64,000 nucleotides of DNA from CAVQBC01 sp963710665. GTDB taxonomy: Bacteria; Actinomycetota; Thermoleophilia; Solirubrobacterales; Solirubrobacteraceae. A program made the position numbers and the translations under genes. Below, one piece after another: positions 1-8,094 of this stretch (its first letter is position 1; each line of letters starts with the position of its first letter). The DNA lies in contig CAVQBC010000008.1 of NCBI GenBank assembly GCA_963710665.1, positions 930,001 to 994,000 of the forward strand. The letters are read 5' to 3'. The notes below the pieces were generated by a model. The model made no database searches. It saw only the letters and a list, made by a program, of their open reading frames with translations, and was not told the origin of the DNA.

Positions 1-1
1 C

Positions 2-1162
2 TCGTCCGGGTGCGAGGTCGCCGACATGCTCGTGCAGCGGCTCGACTTCGGCCCCCGGGTTCGCGACGCGCTGCGGTTCACGTTCGAGCGCTGGAACGGA
101 AACGGCTATCCCGCCCATGCGCAGGGGGAGGCGATCCCCCTCGCGATGCGCGTGGTGCACCTCAGCCACGACATGGAGGCGATCGGCCGCCTCTTCTCAC
201 CGGAGCATGCCCTCGACGCCGCTCGCGACCGCCGCGACCGCACATACGACCCGGCGCTCGCCGACCTGTTCGTCGCGCACGGAGGCGCCTGGTTCGATCG
301 CCTGCGCGAGATCGAGCCGTGGGACGCCGTGCTCGCCGCCGAGCCCGAACCCCACCGCATGCTGGCCGGTGCTGAGCTCGACGACGCCCTGACCGTCGTC
401 GCCGACTTCATCGACCTCAAGTCGCCGTACATGGGCGGGCACAGCCGTCGCTGCGCCGACCTCGCGGCTGACGCCGCCCGGGTGCTCGGACTCACCGAGG
501 AGGACATCACCACGCTCCGCCGCGCGGCGTTCGTGCACGACTTCGGCACCACGGTGGTGCCGAACTCGATCTGGGACAAGCCCGGCCCGCTCACGCGGAC
601 CGAGTTCGACCGGGTCGAGCTTCACCCGATGCTGACCGAGCAGATGCTGCGCCGCTCGCCGGCTCTGGCCTTCGTGAACACGGTCGCGTGCGCGCACCAC
701 GAGAGGTGCGACGGGTCCGGCTACCACAAGCGCCTGCAGGCCGACGCCGACGGTCTCGGGGCGTGCGTGCTGGCGGCGACGGAGATCTACGTGGGATTGA
801 CCACCGAGCGAGCCGACCGTCAGCCGTTCCCGCCCGACGACGCGGCCGCCGAGCTCCGCCGGCTCGAATCCCAGGGCGCGCTCGAGCCGCGCGCCAGCCG
901 TGCAGTGCTCGTGGCCGCAGGGCACGGCGAGCCGCGAGCGCCGTCGGGCAAACGGCAGGTCAACCCGGGCGGGCTCACCCGACGCGAAGTCGATGTGCTG
1001 CGACTCGCGGCCAAGGGACTCACCACGCGGCAGATCGCCGACCGGCTCTACATCTCTCCCAAGACCGCCGATCACCACATCCAGCACATCTACGGCAAGA
1101 TCGACGTGTCGACACGCGCTGCAGCCGCGCTCTGGGCGATGCAGCACACCGTCGTGCAGTGA
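2..1162 (+). CDS. HD-GYP-type regulator with C-terminal LuxR HTH (5' partial)
   Basis: The frame is open from base 2, so the start lies upstream of the window. The first visible part looks like the tail of one HD-GYP domain (GNGYP followed by IPLAMRVVHLSHDMEAI). A second HD-type domain follows, with HSRRC, VHDFGT and HHERCDGSGYH. The C-terminal 60 or so residues form a LuxR/GerE helix-turn-helix (LTRREVDVLRLAAKGLTTRQ, then ISPKTADHHIQHIYGK). HD-GYP proteins usually hydrolyse cyclic di-GMP. Here the second domain reads HDFGT where HDxGK is usual, and GYH replaces GYP, so activity is uncertain. It is likely a cytoplasmic transcription factor with a signal-binding HD core. No partner gene is visible upstream. 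Confidence 0.85.
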   Translation, partial: SSGCEVADMLVQRLDFGPRVRDALRFTFERWNGNGYPAHAQGEAIPLAMRVVHLSHDMEAIGRLFSPEHALDAARDRRDRTYDPALADLFVAHGGAWFDRLREIEPWDAVLAAEPEPHRMLAGAELDDALTVVADFIDLKSPYMGGHSRRCADLAADAARVLGLTEEDITTLRRAAFVHDFGTTVVPNSIWDKPGPLTRTEFDRVELHPMLTEQMLRRSPALAFVNTVACAHHERCDGSGYHKRLQADADGLGACVLAATEIYVGLTTERADRQPFPPDDAAAELRRLESQGALEPRASRAVLVAAGHGEPRAPSGKRQVNPGGLTRREVDVLRLAAKGLTTRQIADRLYISPKTADHHIQHIYGKIDVSTRAAAALWAMQHTVVQ

Positions 1163-1271
1163 CAGCGCGTGCCGTCCGGTTCCAGCGACGCGCGTACCAT
1201 GCCCACCGCAGCGGGCACGGCGGGAGCGCGCTTCCGTCGGCTCTGTCTTTCCGGCGATGACAGGAGTTGCC

Positions 1272-2141
1272 ATGGCGTACTCGCTCCCCGACGACGTCGA
1301 CCAGCGGCCGGTGGCGGTCGATGGCGCCGGCACCCTGGGCCGCCGGATCGCCACCGTCTACGCCGCCGGCGGTAGTGACGTCCGGCTGTTCGATACGTCC
1401 GCCGACCAGCGCGAGGCGGGCCGGGACTACGTCGAGCAGCACATCGCCGAGGTGCAGAAGGAGCTCGAGCTGCGGCCGGGCCGTACCGGCAAGGTCGAGG
1501 TCGCCGGCGATCTGCCGCGAGCGGTCGACGGGGCGTGGATGGTCATCGAGGCGGTCACCGAGCGCATCGACGTCAAGACCGAATTGTTCGGTGAGCTCGA
1601 CCAGGTCGCCGACGCCGACGCCATCCTCGCCACCAACTCCTCGTCGCTGCCCAGCAGGCTGATCATCGACAAGGTTCAGCACCCCGAGCGCGTCCTGAAC
1701 ACGCACTACTACCAGCCGCCGGAGCTCAACGCCGTCGAGCTCATGTCCTGCGGTGAGACGGATCCCGGCATCATCGACGCGCTCATGGACAGGCTGCCCG
1801 ACTACGGCCTTGCGCCGTTCCGCGTCCAGCGCGAGAGCGACGGATTCATCTTCAACCGCATCTGGGCGGCCATCAAGCGCGAATGCCTGATGGTCGTCGA
1901 GGAGGGCGTGGCAACCCCCGAGGACGTCGACGAGTTGTGGCGCATCTTCACCCGTCCCGGCGTTCCGCCCTTCCGGCTCATGGACCGCGTAGGCCTCGAC
2001 GTCGTACTCGCCATCGAGGAGCACTACGCGGACGTGCGAACCGGAATCCCGGAGGGCCCCCGCGAGTTGCTGCGCCGGTACATCGACGACGGACGACTCG
2101 GGGAGAAGAGCGGGCGCGGCTTCTACGACGAGCCGAGCTGA
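1272..2141 (+). CDS. 3-hydroxyacyl-CoA dehydrogenase, NAD-binding
   Basis: 289-residue protein of the 3-hydroxyacyl-CoA dehydrogenase family, which oxidises L-3-hydroxyacyl-CoA to 3-ketoacyl-CoA with NAD in beta-oxidation or butanoate metabolism. The N-terminus has a Rossmann nucleotide-binding loop (DGAGTLGRRIA; GAGTMG is the family norm) and an acidic residue after the second strand (RLFDTS). The catalytic region shows NSSS, NTHYYQPP and FIFNRIW. The C-terminal helical domain ends with the family signature GEKSGRGFYDE. The start at 1272 is chosen for the GGAG six bases upstream; an in-frame ATG at 1257 is the alternative. It stands alone: the upstream gene is a regulator and the downstream gene is on the other strand. 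Confidence 0.88.
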   Translation: MAYSLPDDVDQRPVAVDGAGTLGRRIATVYAAGGSDVRLFDTSADQREAGRDYVEQHIAEVQKELELRPGRTGKVEVAGDLPRAVDGAWMVIEAVTERIDVKTELFGELDQVADADAILATNSSSLPSRLIIDKVQHPERVLNTHYYQPPELNAVELMSCGETDPGIIDALMDRLPDYGLAPFRVQRESDGFIFNRIWAAIKRECLMVVEEGVATPEDVDELWRIFTRPGVPPFRLMDRVGLDVVLAIEEHYADVRTGIPEGPRELLRRYIDDGRLGEKSGRGFYDEPS

Positions 2142-2156
2142 CGCCGAGACCAGCCT

Positions 2157-2855
2157 CTACCCGGGCACGGCGACAGCTTTCGCCGCGGTCACTATCCGCT
2201 CGTGCGTCTCCTCCGGGTGGGAGACCATCGCGCAGTGTCCGCTCGCGACCTCGATCGTGTCGGCGCCCATCCGCTGTGCGAACTGCCTCTCGGCGTCGGG
2301 TGGAATCACCCGTCGTTCTCGGCGACCAGATACCACGAGGGCAGTGACTTCCACGCGGGGGCGCCCATGACGTCGTCGAACGTGGACAGTGCAGAGGCTG
2401 CTGCACGGCGTACATGACCTTCGCCTTGACCGGGTCGATATCGGCGGCGAAGTGACCGAGGAAATCGTCCTCGGGGATCCAGCCGAAGCCCTTCGAGTCG
2501 ACATCGACATTTGCCACCGCCGGGGTCGGAGGACCCTGCTGGAGCAGCGCGCCGATCGACTCACCCTCGTCGAGCCCGAAGGCCGCGATGTAGACGAGGC
2601 GACGACGTTCGGTGCGTCGGTGCCGAGCGAGGTGATGACCTGGCCTCCGTACGAGTGGCCCGCGAGAACGGTCGGGCCGCTTTGGCGGGTGAGCACGTGG
2701 CGGACCCTCGCGACGTCATCCGCAAGCGAGGTCTCCGGAAGCTGAGGGGCGGTGACCTTGTAGCCGTCGCCCTGCAGGCGCTCGATCACGTCGCTCCAGC
2801 AAGAGCCGTCTGCCCAGGCTCCGTGGACAAGGACGATGTTCGGCAAGGCGGCCAT
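2157..2855 (-). pseudogene. Alpha/beta hydrolase with three single-base deletions
   Basis: The start at 2855 has a good ribosome site (AAAGGAC) and begins LPNIVLVHGAWADGSCW. The nucleophile elbow GHSYGG is present. Just after DAPNVVA the frame breaks near 2599 and continues one frame over as LVYIAAFGLDEGES... GWIPEDDFLGHF... YAVQQPLH. It breaks again near 2392 (continuing STFDDVMGAPAWKSLPSWYL) and near 2311, after VAEND, returning to the original frame for VIPPDAERQFAQRMGADTIE and the probable histidine region GHCAMVSHPEE. Each break is repaired by adding one base, so the three together restore frame. The intact protein would be about 233 residues. Either the gene is decaying or these are base-calling errors; two breaks fall in short G runs. 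Confidence 0.75.
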
Positions 2856-2922
2856 GGGTCACGTCCTTTCGTGGGGACGACCGACCCTACAGACCCGGTC
2901 GCGCCGGCCCTGAAGCGACTCG

Positions 2923-3810
2923 TCACCGCCGCGCGAGCGCGCCGGGGAGCGGGCCGCTGTCCAGCACGGCGGCGAGCTCGCGCGCCGACTGGAGCGTGAG
3001 GCCTCCGCTGATCTGCGCCCCGCCCTCGCCGTCGACGCCGTCCGGGGCCTCCTGGAAGTTGATGTACGGCAGGGCGGTCACGCGGCCGTCGACGACGATG
3101 GCGAAGTGCTGGGCGCTCTCGATCGCCGGGACGCCCGGCACGGCCAGGTCGGCGCCGCGGCGGGCGACGTCGCGAGTCAGCTCGTGGAAGGCCGTCTTGC
3201 CCTCATCCGTGAAGCTGAGGGCGACGCCGGGCTCACCGGCACCCAGTTCGATGATCTGCTCCGCGCCGGCCAGATCCCGGTTGGTCAGCGCGGGCTTGTC
3301 CTCGAGCACGTACCAGCCGCCCCCGTGCTCCACCATCCTCCGCCCGTCGGCGCGCTCGGTCAGGCGACCGGCTGCCTCCCGGGTCAACGGCCCCTCGCCG
3401 ACGAGGTTCGCCTCCCACTCGTAGATCGCGAGCCGGCCCGGACGGGTCAGGCCGTCGAGCGTACGGCGGTCGGCGGGCGTGTCGTCGGCCAGGTCGACCA
3501 GGACATGGCCTGAGGCGGCGCGCACGGTCCCGGCGAGGGCGACCGCGTCGAGGCGGTCTTGAAGGACGGCCGCCGCGGCCGCCGCATCGCCGCCGGTGAT
3601 CCGGAAGGCCACGGTGGCGCCGGTGCCGACGGGCTCGTCGTCGTTGGCCGGAACACCCAGCGCGATCACGCCGGCCACCACCGCGGCGATCACGGTGGCG
3701 GTGACGAGCGCCGGCCGCAGCCAGGCCAGTGAGACGACCGGCAGACGGTGCGTGCGACCGGCGGCGTCGACGAGCTGGCGGCGCAGCTGGGCGATGAAGT
3801 CCTCGTTCAC
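2923..3810 (-). CDS. Membrane protein with SecD-like (SecDF P1 head) domain, probable anti-sigma partner
   Basis: 295 residues. A short cytoplasmic N-terminus (MNEDFIAQLRRQLVDAAGRT) precedes one transmembrane helix at about residues 30-52 (PALVTATVIAAVVAGVIALG). The exported remainder resembles the periplasmic head of SecD: PALTNRDLAGAE, GVALSFTDEGKTAFHELT, FAIVVDGRV, and GGAQISGGLTLQSARELA. It lacks the six-helix SecD membrane core, so it is not a translocase subunit. It overlaps the upstream ECF sigma gene by 4 bases (ATGA), the usual arrangement for a sigma factor and its membrane regulator. I infer an anti-sigma or sensor role; I do not see a classical zinc anti-sigma motif in the short N-terminus. 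Confidence 0.78.
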   Translation of the reverse strand: MNEDFIAQLRRQLVDAAGRTHRLPVVSLAWLRPALVTATVIAAVVAGVIALGVPANDDEPVGTGATVAFRITGGDAAAAAAVLQDRLDAVALAGTVRAASGHVLVDLADDTPADRRTLDGLTRPGRLAIYEWEANLVGEGPLTREAAGRLTERADGRRMVEHGGGWYVLEDKPALTNRDLAGAEQIIELGAGEPGVALSFTDEGKTAFHELTRDVARRGADLAVPGVPAIESAQHFAIVVDGRVTALPYINFQEAPDGVDGEGGAQISGGLTLQSARELAAVLDSGPLPGALARR

Positions 3811-4349
3811 CTGTATCCCCCCATCCGCGCCCGCAGGGCGCTCAAGCCGCGACTGACACGCTTGCGCACCGCCGCTTCGCTCGTACGCCCGGCGGCGGCG
3901 ATCTCGTCGTACGGACGGTCCTCGAGCACGTGCGCGCGGATGGCGTCGGCCTGGTCCTCCGGCAGCTCGCTCACGAGCTGTGAGGCGGTCTCGTCACCGA
4001 GCCAGACGATCAGCTCGACGTCTGCCTCGCGCAGGGCGAGACGCTCGAGGCCCAGCCTTCGCCGTAACCGGTCCTCGACCACGCCCCGACGCTGGGCGTC
4101 GGCGAGCTTGTGCTGCGCGATCCCGAACAGCCAACTCGATGCCGGCACCGGCCCGGGCTTGAAGCGCCGGCGCGCGACCAGCGCGGCCGCGAACGTCTCG
4201 GCCGCCAGGTCGGCGGCCAGCTCCGGGTTGCCGGTACGGCGCTGGAAGTAGCCCAGGACCGTACGCACGTGACGGTCGTAGAACCGCCCGAAGTCCTCCG
4301 GCGCGCCCGAGAGCAGCAGCTCGTCGTCGGTGTCGTCGGTGGCCGGCAT
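3807..4349 (-). CDS. ECF RNA polymerase sigma factor
   Basis: 180 residues with the two-part ECF layout. Region 2 lies at about residues 18-85 (FGRFYDRHVRTVLGYFQRRT, AADLAAETFAAAL, SWLFGIAQHKLAD). Region 4 lies at about 120-175 (LPEDQADAIRAHVLEDRPYD, EIAAAGRTSEAAVRKRVSRG). Such sigma factors direct RNA polymerase to a small regulon. The gene is followed with a 4-base overlap by the SecD-like membrane protein, which probably controls it. No extra C-terminal domain is present. Confidence 0.9.
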   Translation of the reverse strand: MPATDDTDDELLLSGAPEDFGRFYDRHVRTVLGYFQRRTGNPELAADLAAETFAAALVARRRFKPGPVPASSWLFGIAQHKLADAQRRGVVEDRLRRRLGLERLALREADVELIVWLGDETASQLVSELPEDQADAIRAHVLEDRPYDEIAAAGRTSEAAVRKRVSRGLSALRARMGGYR

Positions 4350-4416
4350 CGCACATAGACTCGCGCGGCGGCGTGCATCTGTGACGAGCCGCGCGCGCCC
4401 TGCCGAGGCCGCGGGA

Positions 4417-5307
4417 CTAGGCGCTGTCGCGGCGGACCGGCTGGCACATGCAGTGCACGCCGCCGCCGCCCAGCGTGAACATCGTCACGTCGGGGTCGTA
4501 GACCGTGAACCCGAGCGCGCGCAGGCGGTCGTTGAGCTCGGTCGACTGCGCGGTGGAGACGACGCGGTCGTTGCCGAGCGCGACGACGTTGCAGCCCAGC
4601 CGCATGGTGTCGCGGTAGGAGACCGGGACGATCTCGATGCCCTTGCCGCGCAGCCAGGCCAGCGTGCCGTCGTCGGTGGTGTCGAGGCAGACGGCGGCGA
4701 GCCCCGGCGCGAGCATGCACACCATCAGGTCGATGTGGACGTAGTGCGCGGCGATGGGCTGCAGGCGGACCTCCCAGCCCTCGCGCTCGAACCAGCCGCC
4801 GACCTGGCGCGCCGACTGCTCCTGGGTGCGCTCCCCGCAGTAGCCGATGAGCACGGCGCCGGGCTCGATGATGTCGAGGTCGCCGCCCTCGAACGAGCCG
4901 GCGGTCACCATGCCGAAGATCGGGATCTCGCGCTCCTGGTAGAAGCGGATGACCGGCGCGTACTCGCCGCGCCGCCACCACTGGGCCATCTGCGTCACGA
5001 CGGCGCCGTAGGGCGTCATGCAGCTCGAGTCGCGCGCGAACACCTGGTAGGGGAGGTGCTCGTCGGCGTCGAGCCAGTGGACGCCGACGCCGGCGTCGGT
5101 GAAGGCGGAGACCATCTCGGCGTGCTGGCGGAGCATGAGATCGCGGTCGAACTCCGCGCCCGAGGCAAGCGTGGCCTTCGAGATCGAGCTCGTGGGCAGC
5201 CAGCGGAAGTGGTCGGGGCGGGCGAGCAGGACGTCGTGCAGAACGCCGTACTCGGAGTCCACGCCCCAGCGGACGCCGGTCGTCGGTCGGGCGGTCGGGG
5301 TGGTCAC
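4417..5307 (-). CDS. Amidinotransferase-fold enzyme (arginine deiminase/DDAH-like)
   Basis: 296 residues of the guanidino-group-modifying superfamily (arginine deiminase, dimethylargininase, amidinotransferase). Visible catalytic landmarks are FARDSS, the acidic EGGD loop (SFEGGDLDI), the histidine in AHYVHIDLM and the C-terminal cysteine in GGGGVHCMCQP. The GTG start at 5307 is chosen because AAGGAG lies about 8 bases upstream; the open frame runs further but is proline/arginine-rich and implausible. The gene ends the run of genes that encodes a polyamine-type ABC transporter, 22 bases after the ATPase stop, so the imported compound may be a guanidino or polyamine substrate. The precise substrate cannot be read from sequence. 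Confidence 0.8.
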   Translation of the reverse strand: MTTPTARPTTGVRWGVDSEYGVLHDVLLARPDHFRWLPTSSISKATLASGAEFDRDLMLRQHAEMVSAFTDAGVGVHWLDADEHLPYQVFARDSSCMTPYGAVVTQMAQWWRRGEYAPVIRFYQEREIPIFGMVTAGSFEGGDLDIIEPGAVLIGYCGERTQEQSARQVGGWFEREGWEVRLQPIAAHYVHIDLMVCMLAPGLAAVCLDTTDDGTLAWLRGKGIEIVPVSYRDTMRLGCNVVALGNDRVVSTAQSTELNDRLRALGFTVYDPDVTMFTLGGGGVHCMCQPVRRDSA

Positions 5308-5329
5308 GGGCGTCGCTCCTTCTGCGGGG

Positions 5330-6403
5330 TCACGGATGGCTGCCGGCCGGCTCGACCGCGGCGGCGGTCGTGGTGGCCGCGGTGGCGGTCTCTCCAACCG
5401 CGTGGACGGTCTGGTGGGTCGAGCGGACGCGCACCGCGTCGCCGCGGCCCGTCCGGTCGGCGACGGCCTCGACGGGCGCGGAGACGATGATCGTCTCGCC
5501 CGACTCGAGGCGGACGGCGAGGCGCATGCGGGTGCCCTGGAAGCTCGCGTCGGTCACCGTGCCGGGGCGCCCGGCGGGGTCGTCGGTGAGCGCCACGTGC
5601 TCGGGGCGCACGACGGCGGTACCTTGCTTCGCGCCCCCGGCGGCGACGCCGAGCGCCGGCACGGCCCCGTCGCGGACGGCGAGCAGGTTGGCCTCGCCGA
5701 GGAAGCCTGCCACGAACAGGTTGGCGGGCCGCTCGTAGACCTCCTCGGGCGTACCGATCTGCGAGACGCGGCCGTCGTCGAGGATCACCACGCGGTCGGA
5801 CATCGTCATCGCTTCGACCTGGTCGTGGGTGACGGCGATGGTGGTCATGCCGGTGCGCTCGTGGATGCGGCGGACCTCGAGCTGCATCGCGTCGCGCAGC
5901 TGCTTGTCGAGCGCGGCGAGCGGCTCGTCGAGGAGGAGCACGTCGGGCTCGAACACGAGCGCGCGGGCGAGCGCGATCCGCTGCTGCTGGCCGCCGGAGA
6001 GCGAGTGCACGGCGCGGTCGCCGGTGCCGGGGAGCTGCACGAGCTCGAGCACCTCGCGCACGCGCCGCTCGCGCTCGGCGCGCGGGACCTTGCGCGCCGC
6101 CAGCGGGTAGGCCACGTTGCGCTCGACCGTCATGTGCGGGAACAGCGCATAGCTCTGGAAGACGAACCCGATGTTGCGCCGGTGCGGCGGGAGCGCGTCG
6201 ACCACCTCGCCGCCGAGCGCCACGCGACCCTTCGTGTGGCGCACGAACCCCGCGAGGACGTTGAGCGTCGTGGTCTTGCCCGAGCCGCTCGGGCCGAGCA
6301 GCGTCACGAACTCGCCCGGCGCCGCCTCGAGCGTCACGCCGGAGAGCACCTCGGTGCCGCCGAGCGACACCGACAGATCCTCGATGGTGACCGCGACGCT
6401 CAC
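5330..6403 (-). CDS. potA: Polyamine-type ABC transporter ATPase
   Basis: 357 residues. The ABC domain occupies about residues 1-235, with Walker A GPSGSGKTT, Q-loop FVFQSYALFPHMTVERN, signature LSGGQQQRIALARAL, Walker B VLLLDEP and switch histidine AVTHDQ. The C-terminal part is a TOBE-type regulatory domain (RPEHVAL, FQGTRMRLAVRLESGE), as in PotA/FbpC. The GTG start at 6403 overlaps the stop of the upstream permease by 4 bases (GTGA), so translation is probably coupled. It energises uptake through the two permeases upstream. The symbol is by family; putrescine, spermidine or another cationic substrate are all possible. Confidence 0.88.
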   Translation of the reverse strand: MSVAVTIEDLSVSLGGTEVLSGVTLEAAPGEFVTLLGPSGSGKTTTLNVLAGFVRHTKGRVALGGEVVDALPPHRRNIGFVFQSYALFPHMTVERNVAYPLAARKVPRAERERRVREVLELVQLPGTGDRAVHSLSGGQQQRIALARALVFEPDVLLLDEPLAALDKQLRDAMQLEVRRIHERTGMTTIAVTHDQVEAMTMSDRVVILDDGRVSQIGTPEEVYERPANLFVAGFLGEANLLAVRDGAVPALGVAAGGAKQGTAVVRPEHVALTDDPAGRPGTVTDASFQGTRMRLAVRLESGETIIVSAPVEAVADRTGRGDAVRVRSTHQTVHAVGETATAATTTAAAVEPAGSHP

Positions 6404-7230
6404 GCGGTCGCTCCCCGGACGGCGGTCCGCCGCGGGCGCCCCAGCCAGGCGACCACGAGCAGCAGCACGGTCACGAACCCCATCACGATCGTGCTCACGG
6501 CGGCGATGGCGGGCGACGCCTGCTCGGTGGACGCGAGCCACAGCTGCGTGGGCAGCGTCGCCTGCCCCGGCGGGGCGAGGAAGTACGCGAGCACGGCCTC
6601 GTCGAAGCACAGCGCGAAGGCCAGCACGAAGCCGATGATGACGCTGCGACCGATCAGCGGCAGCTCGACGCGCAGCACGGTGCTCGGCCACGGGTGGCCG
6701 AGGCTCGCGGAGGCGCGGCTCAGCGCCGGGTCGACGCTCGCGAGGCCGGCGGAGGCGACCACCAGCACGACCGGGAAGGCCAGCACGGTCTGGCCGAGCA
6801 CGAGCGTCCACAGGCTCGTGCCGAGCCCGAGGTCGTCGCGGGCGACGAAGATCCCCACGGCCAGGACGAGCTGCGGCATCACGAGCGGGGCGAGGAACAC
6901 GGTGCGCAGCGCGCGGGCGCCCCGGCGCAGGCGCCGCAGCCCGAGCGCCGCGAGCGTCCCGCACACGGTCGCGAGCACCGCGCCCGCGAACGCGGTGATC
7001 AGCGAGCGCACGAACGCGGTGACCCACAGGTCGTCCGTGACCACGTCGGTGAACCACTCGGTCGAGTAGCCGGGCGGCGGGAACTTGAAGAACAGCCCGC
7101 TCGAGAACGCCTGGGGGAGGATCACCACCAGCGGGATCAGCAGGAAGACGGCGAGCAGCACGCCCGCTACCGCCAGCGCGTGGCGGTAGCCGCCCAGCCC
7201 CTCGCGCAATGCCGAGCGCAGGTCGCCCAT
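6400..7230 (-). CDS. potC: ABC transporter permease (PotC type)
   Basis: 276 residues with about six transmembrane helices. It begins with a cytoplasmic segment (MGDLRSALREGLGGYRHA) and a first helix AGVLLAVFLLIPLVVILPQA. The coupling (EAA) loop that contacts the ATPase is visible as ASASLGHPWPSTVLRVELPL. It is the second of two inner-membrane permeases; the other starts directly upstream with no intergenic base (stop at 7231, this start at 7230). Confidence 0.88.
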   Translation of the reverse strand: MGDLRSALREGLGGYRHALAVAGVLLAVFLLIPLVVILPQAFSSGLFFKFPPPGYSTEWFTDVVTDDLWVTAFVRSLITAFAGAVLATVCGTLAALGLRRLRRGARALRTVFLAPLVMPQLVLAVGIFVARDDLGLGTSLWTLVLGQTVLAFPVVLVVASAGLASVDPALSRASASLGHPWPSTVLRVELPLIGRSVIIGFVLAFALCFDEAVLAYFLAPPGQATLPTQLWLASTEQASPAIAAVSTIVMGFVTVLLLVVAWLGRPRRTAVRGATA

Positions 7231-8094
7231 CTAGAAGCGCTCCCACTGCTCGCTGATGCGCAGCAGCCGGTCGGAGACGAAGTAGAGGACCAGCACCGCC
7301 AGCAGCATCAGCACGCCCATCGCGGAGGCGAGCGCGAGGTCGCGCTGGCGACCGAACACCTCGCCGATGACGATCGCGAGCACGCGGTCGCCCGGCGCGC
7401 CCAGGAACGCCGGCGTGACGTAGAAGCCGAGGGAGAGGATGAACACGATCACGGTGCCCGCCAGCGCGCCGGAGCGCAGCGCCGGCAGCACGACGGAGCG
7501 CAGCACGAGCGTGCTGCTCGCGCCGAGGCTGCGCGCCGCGCGCAGGTGGTTCGGGTCGATCGACTGCACCGCCGCGTAGATCGGCAGCACCATGTAGGGC
7601 AGCAGGATGTGGACCATCGGCACCACGAGGCCCGGCATGGTCTGGAACAGCCCGAGCCCGCCGTCGCCCGCCAGGCCGGCCTCCGCCGCGACGTAGTCGA
7701 GGCCGCCGTTGGGCTGCAGCGCGAGCAGCCACCCGTAGGTGCGGACCAGCAGCGAGATCCAGAACGTCAGCAGCAGCACGGCCCACAGCGTCCGCGCGAG
7801 CCCGGGGCGCGCCACGGCCATCGCGAGCGCGTAGACGCCGCCCACCACGAGCGCCACGGCGGTCGTCAGCACGGCCAGCACCAGCGTCGTGGTCACACCG
7901 CTGCGGAACGCGGCGTTGTCGAGCGGCTCGGACACCACGCCGCCGAGGCCGAGGTCGCCGGCCGAGCGCACGACGACCGCCACCAGCGGCACCACGAGCG
8001 CGACCGCGAGCAGCAGCGCCGGCGGCACCAGCAGGGCGCGCGCCCCGGTGCCCGCGAGCGCGCCCGGCGTCCGCTGCGGCGCCGCGGTCGTCAC
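7231..8094 (-). CDS. potB: ABC transporter permease (PotB type)
   Basis: 287 residues, about six transmembrane helices. The first is ALLVPPALLLAVALVVPLVA, followed by an extracytoplasmic region and FWISLLVRTYGWL, a segment typical of PotB permeases. The EAA loop reads ARSLGASSTLVLRSVVLPAL. The GTG start at 8094 overlaps the binding-protein stop by 4 bases. It forms the membrane channel together with the following permease. Confidence 0.88.
   Translation of the reverse strand: MTTAAPQRTPGALAGTGARALLVPPALLLAVALVVPLVAVVVRSAGDLGLGGVVSEPLDNAAFRSGVTTTLVLAVLTTAVALVVGGVYALAMAVARPGLARTLWAVLLLTFWISLLVRTYGWLLALQPNGGLDYVAAEAGLAGDGGLGLFQTMPGLVVPMVHILLPYMVLPIYAAVQSIDPNHLRAARSLGASSTLVLRSVVLPALRSGALAGTVIVFILSLGFYVTPAFLGAPGDRVLAIVIGEVFGRQRDLALASAMGVLMLLAVLVLYFVSDRLLRISEQWERF

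Noticed and set aside
4330..7069. Long plus-strand open frames opposite the ABC transporter and sigma genes
   Set aside because: Their translations are His/Arg/Ala/Glu-rich without family motifs; they are antisense by-products of high GC content.
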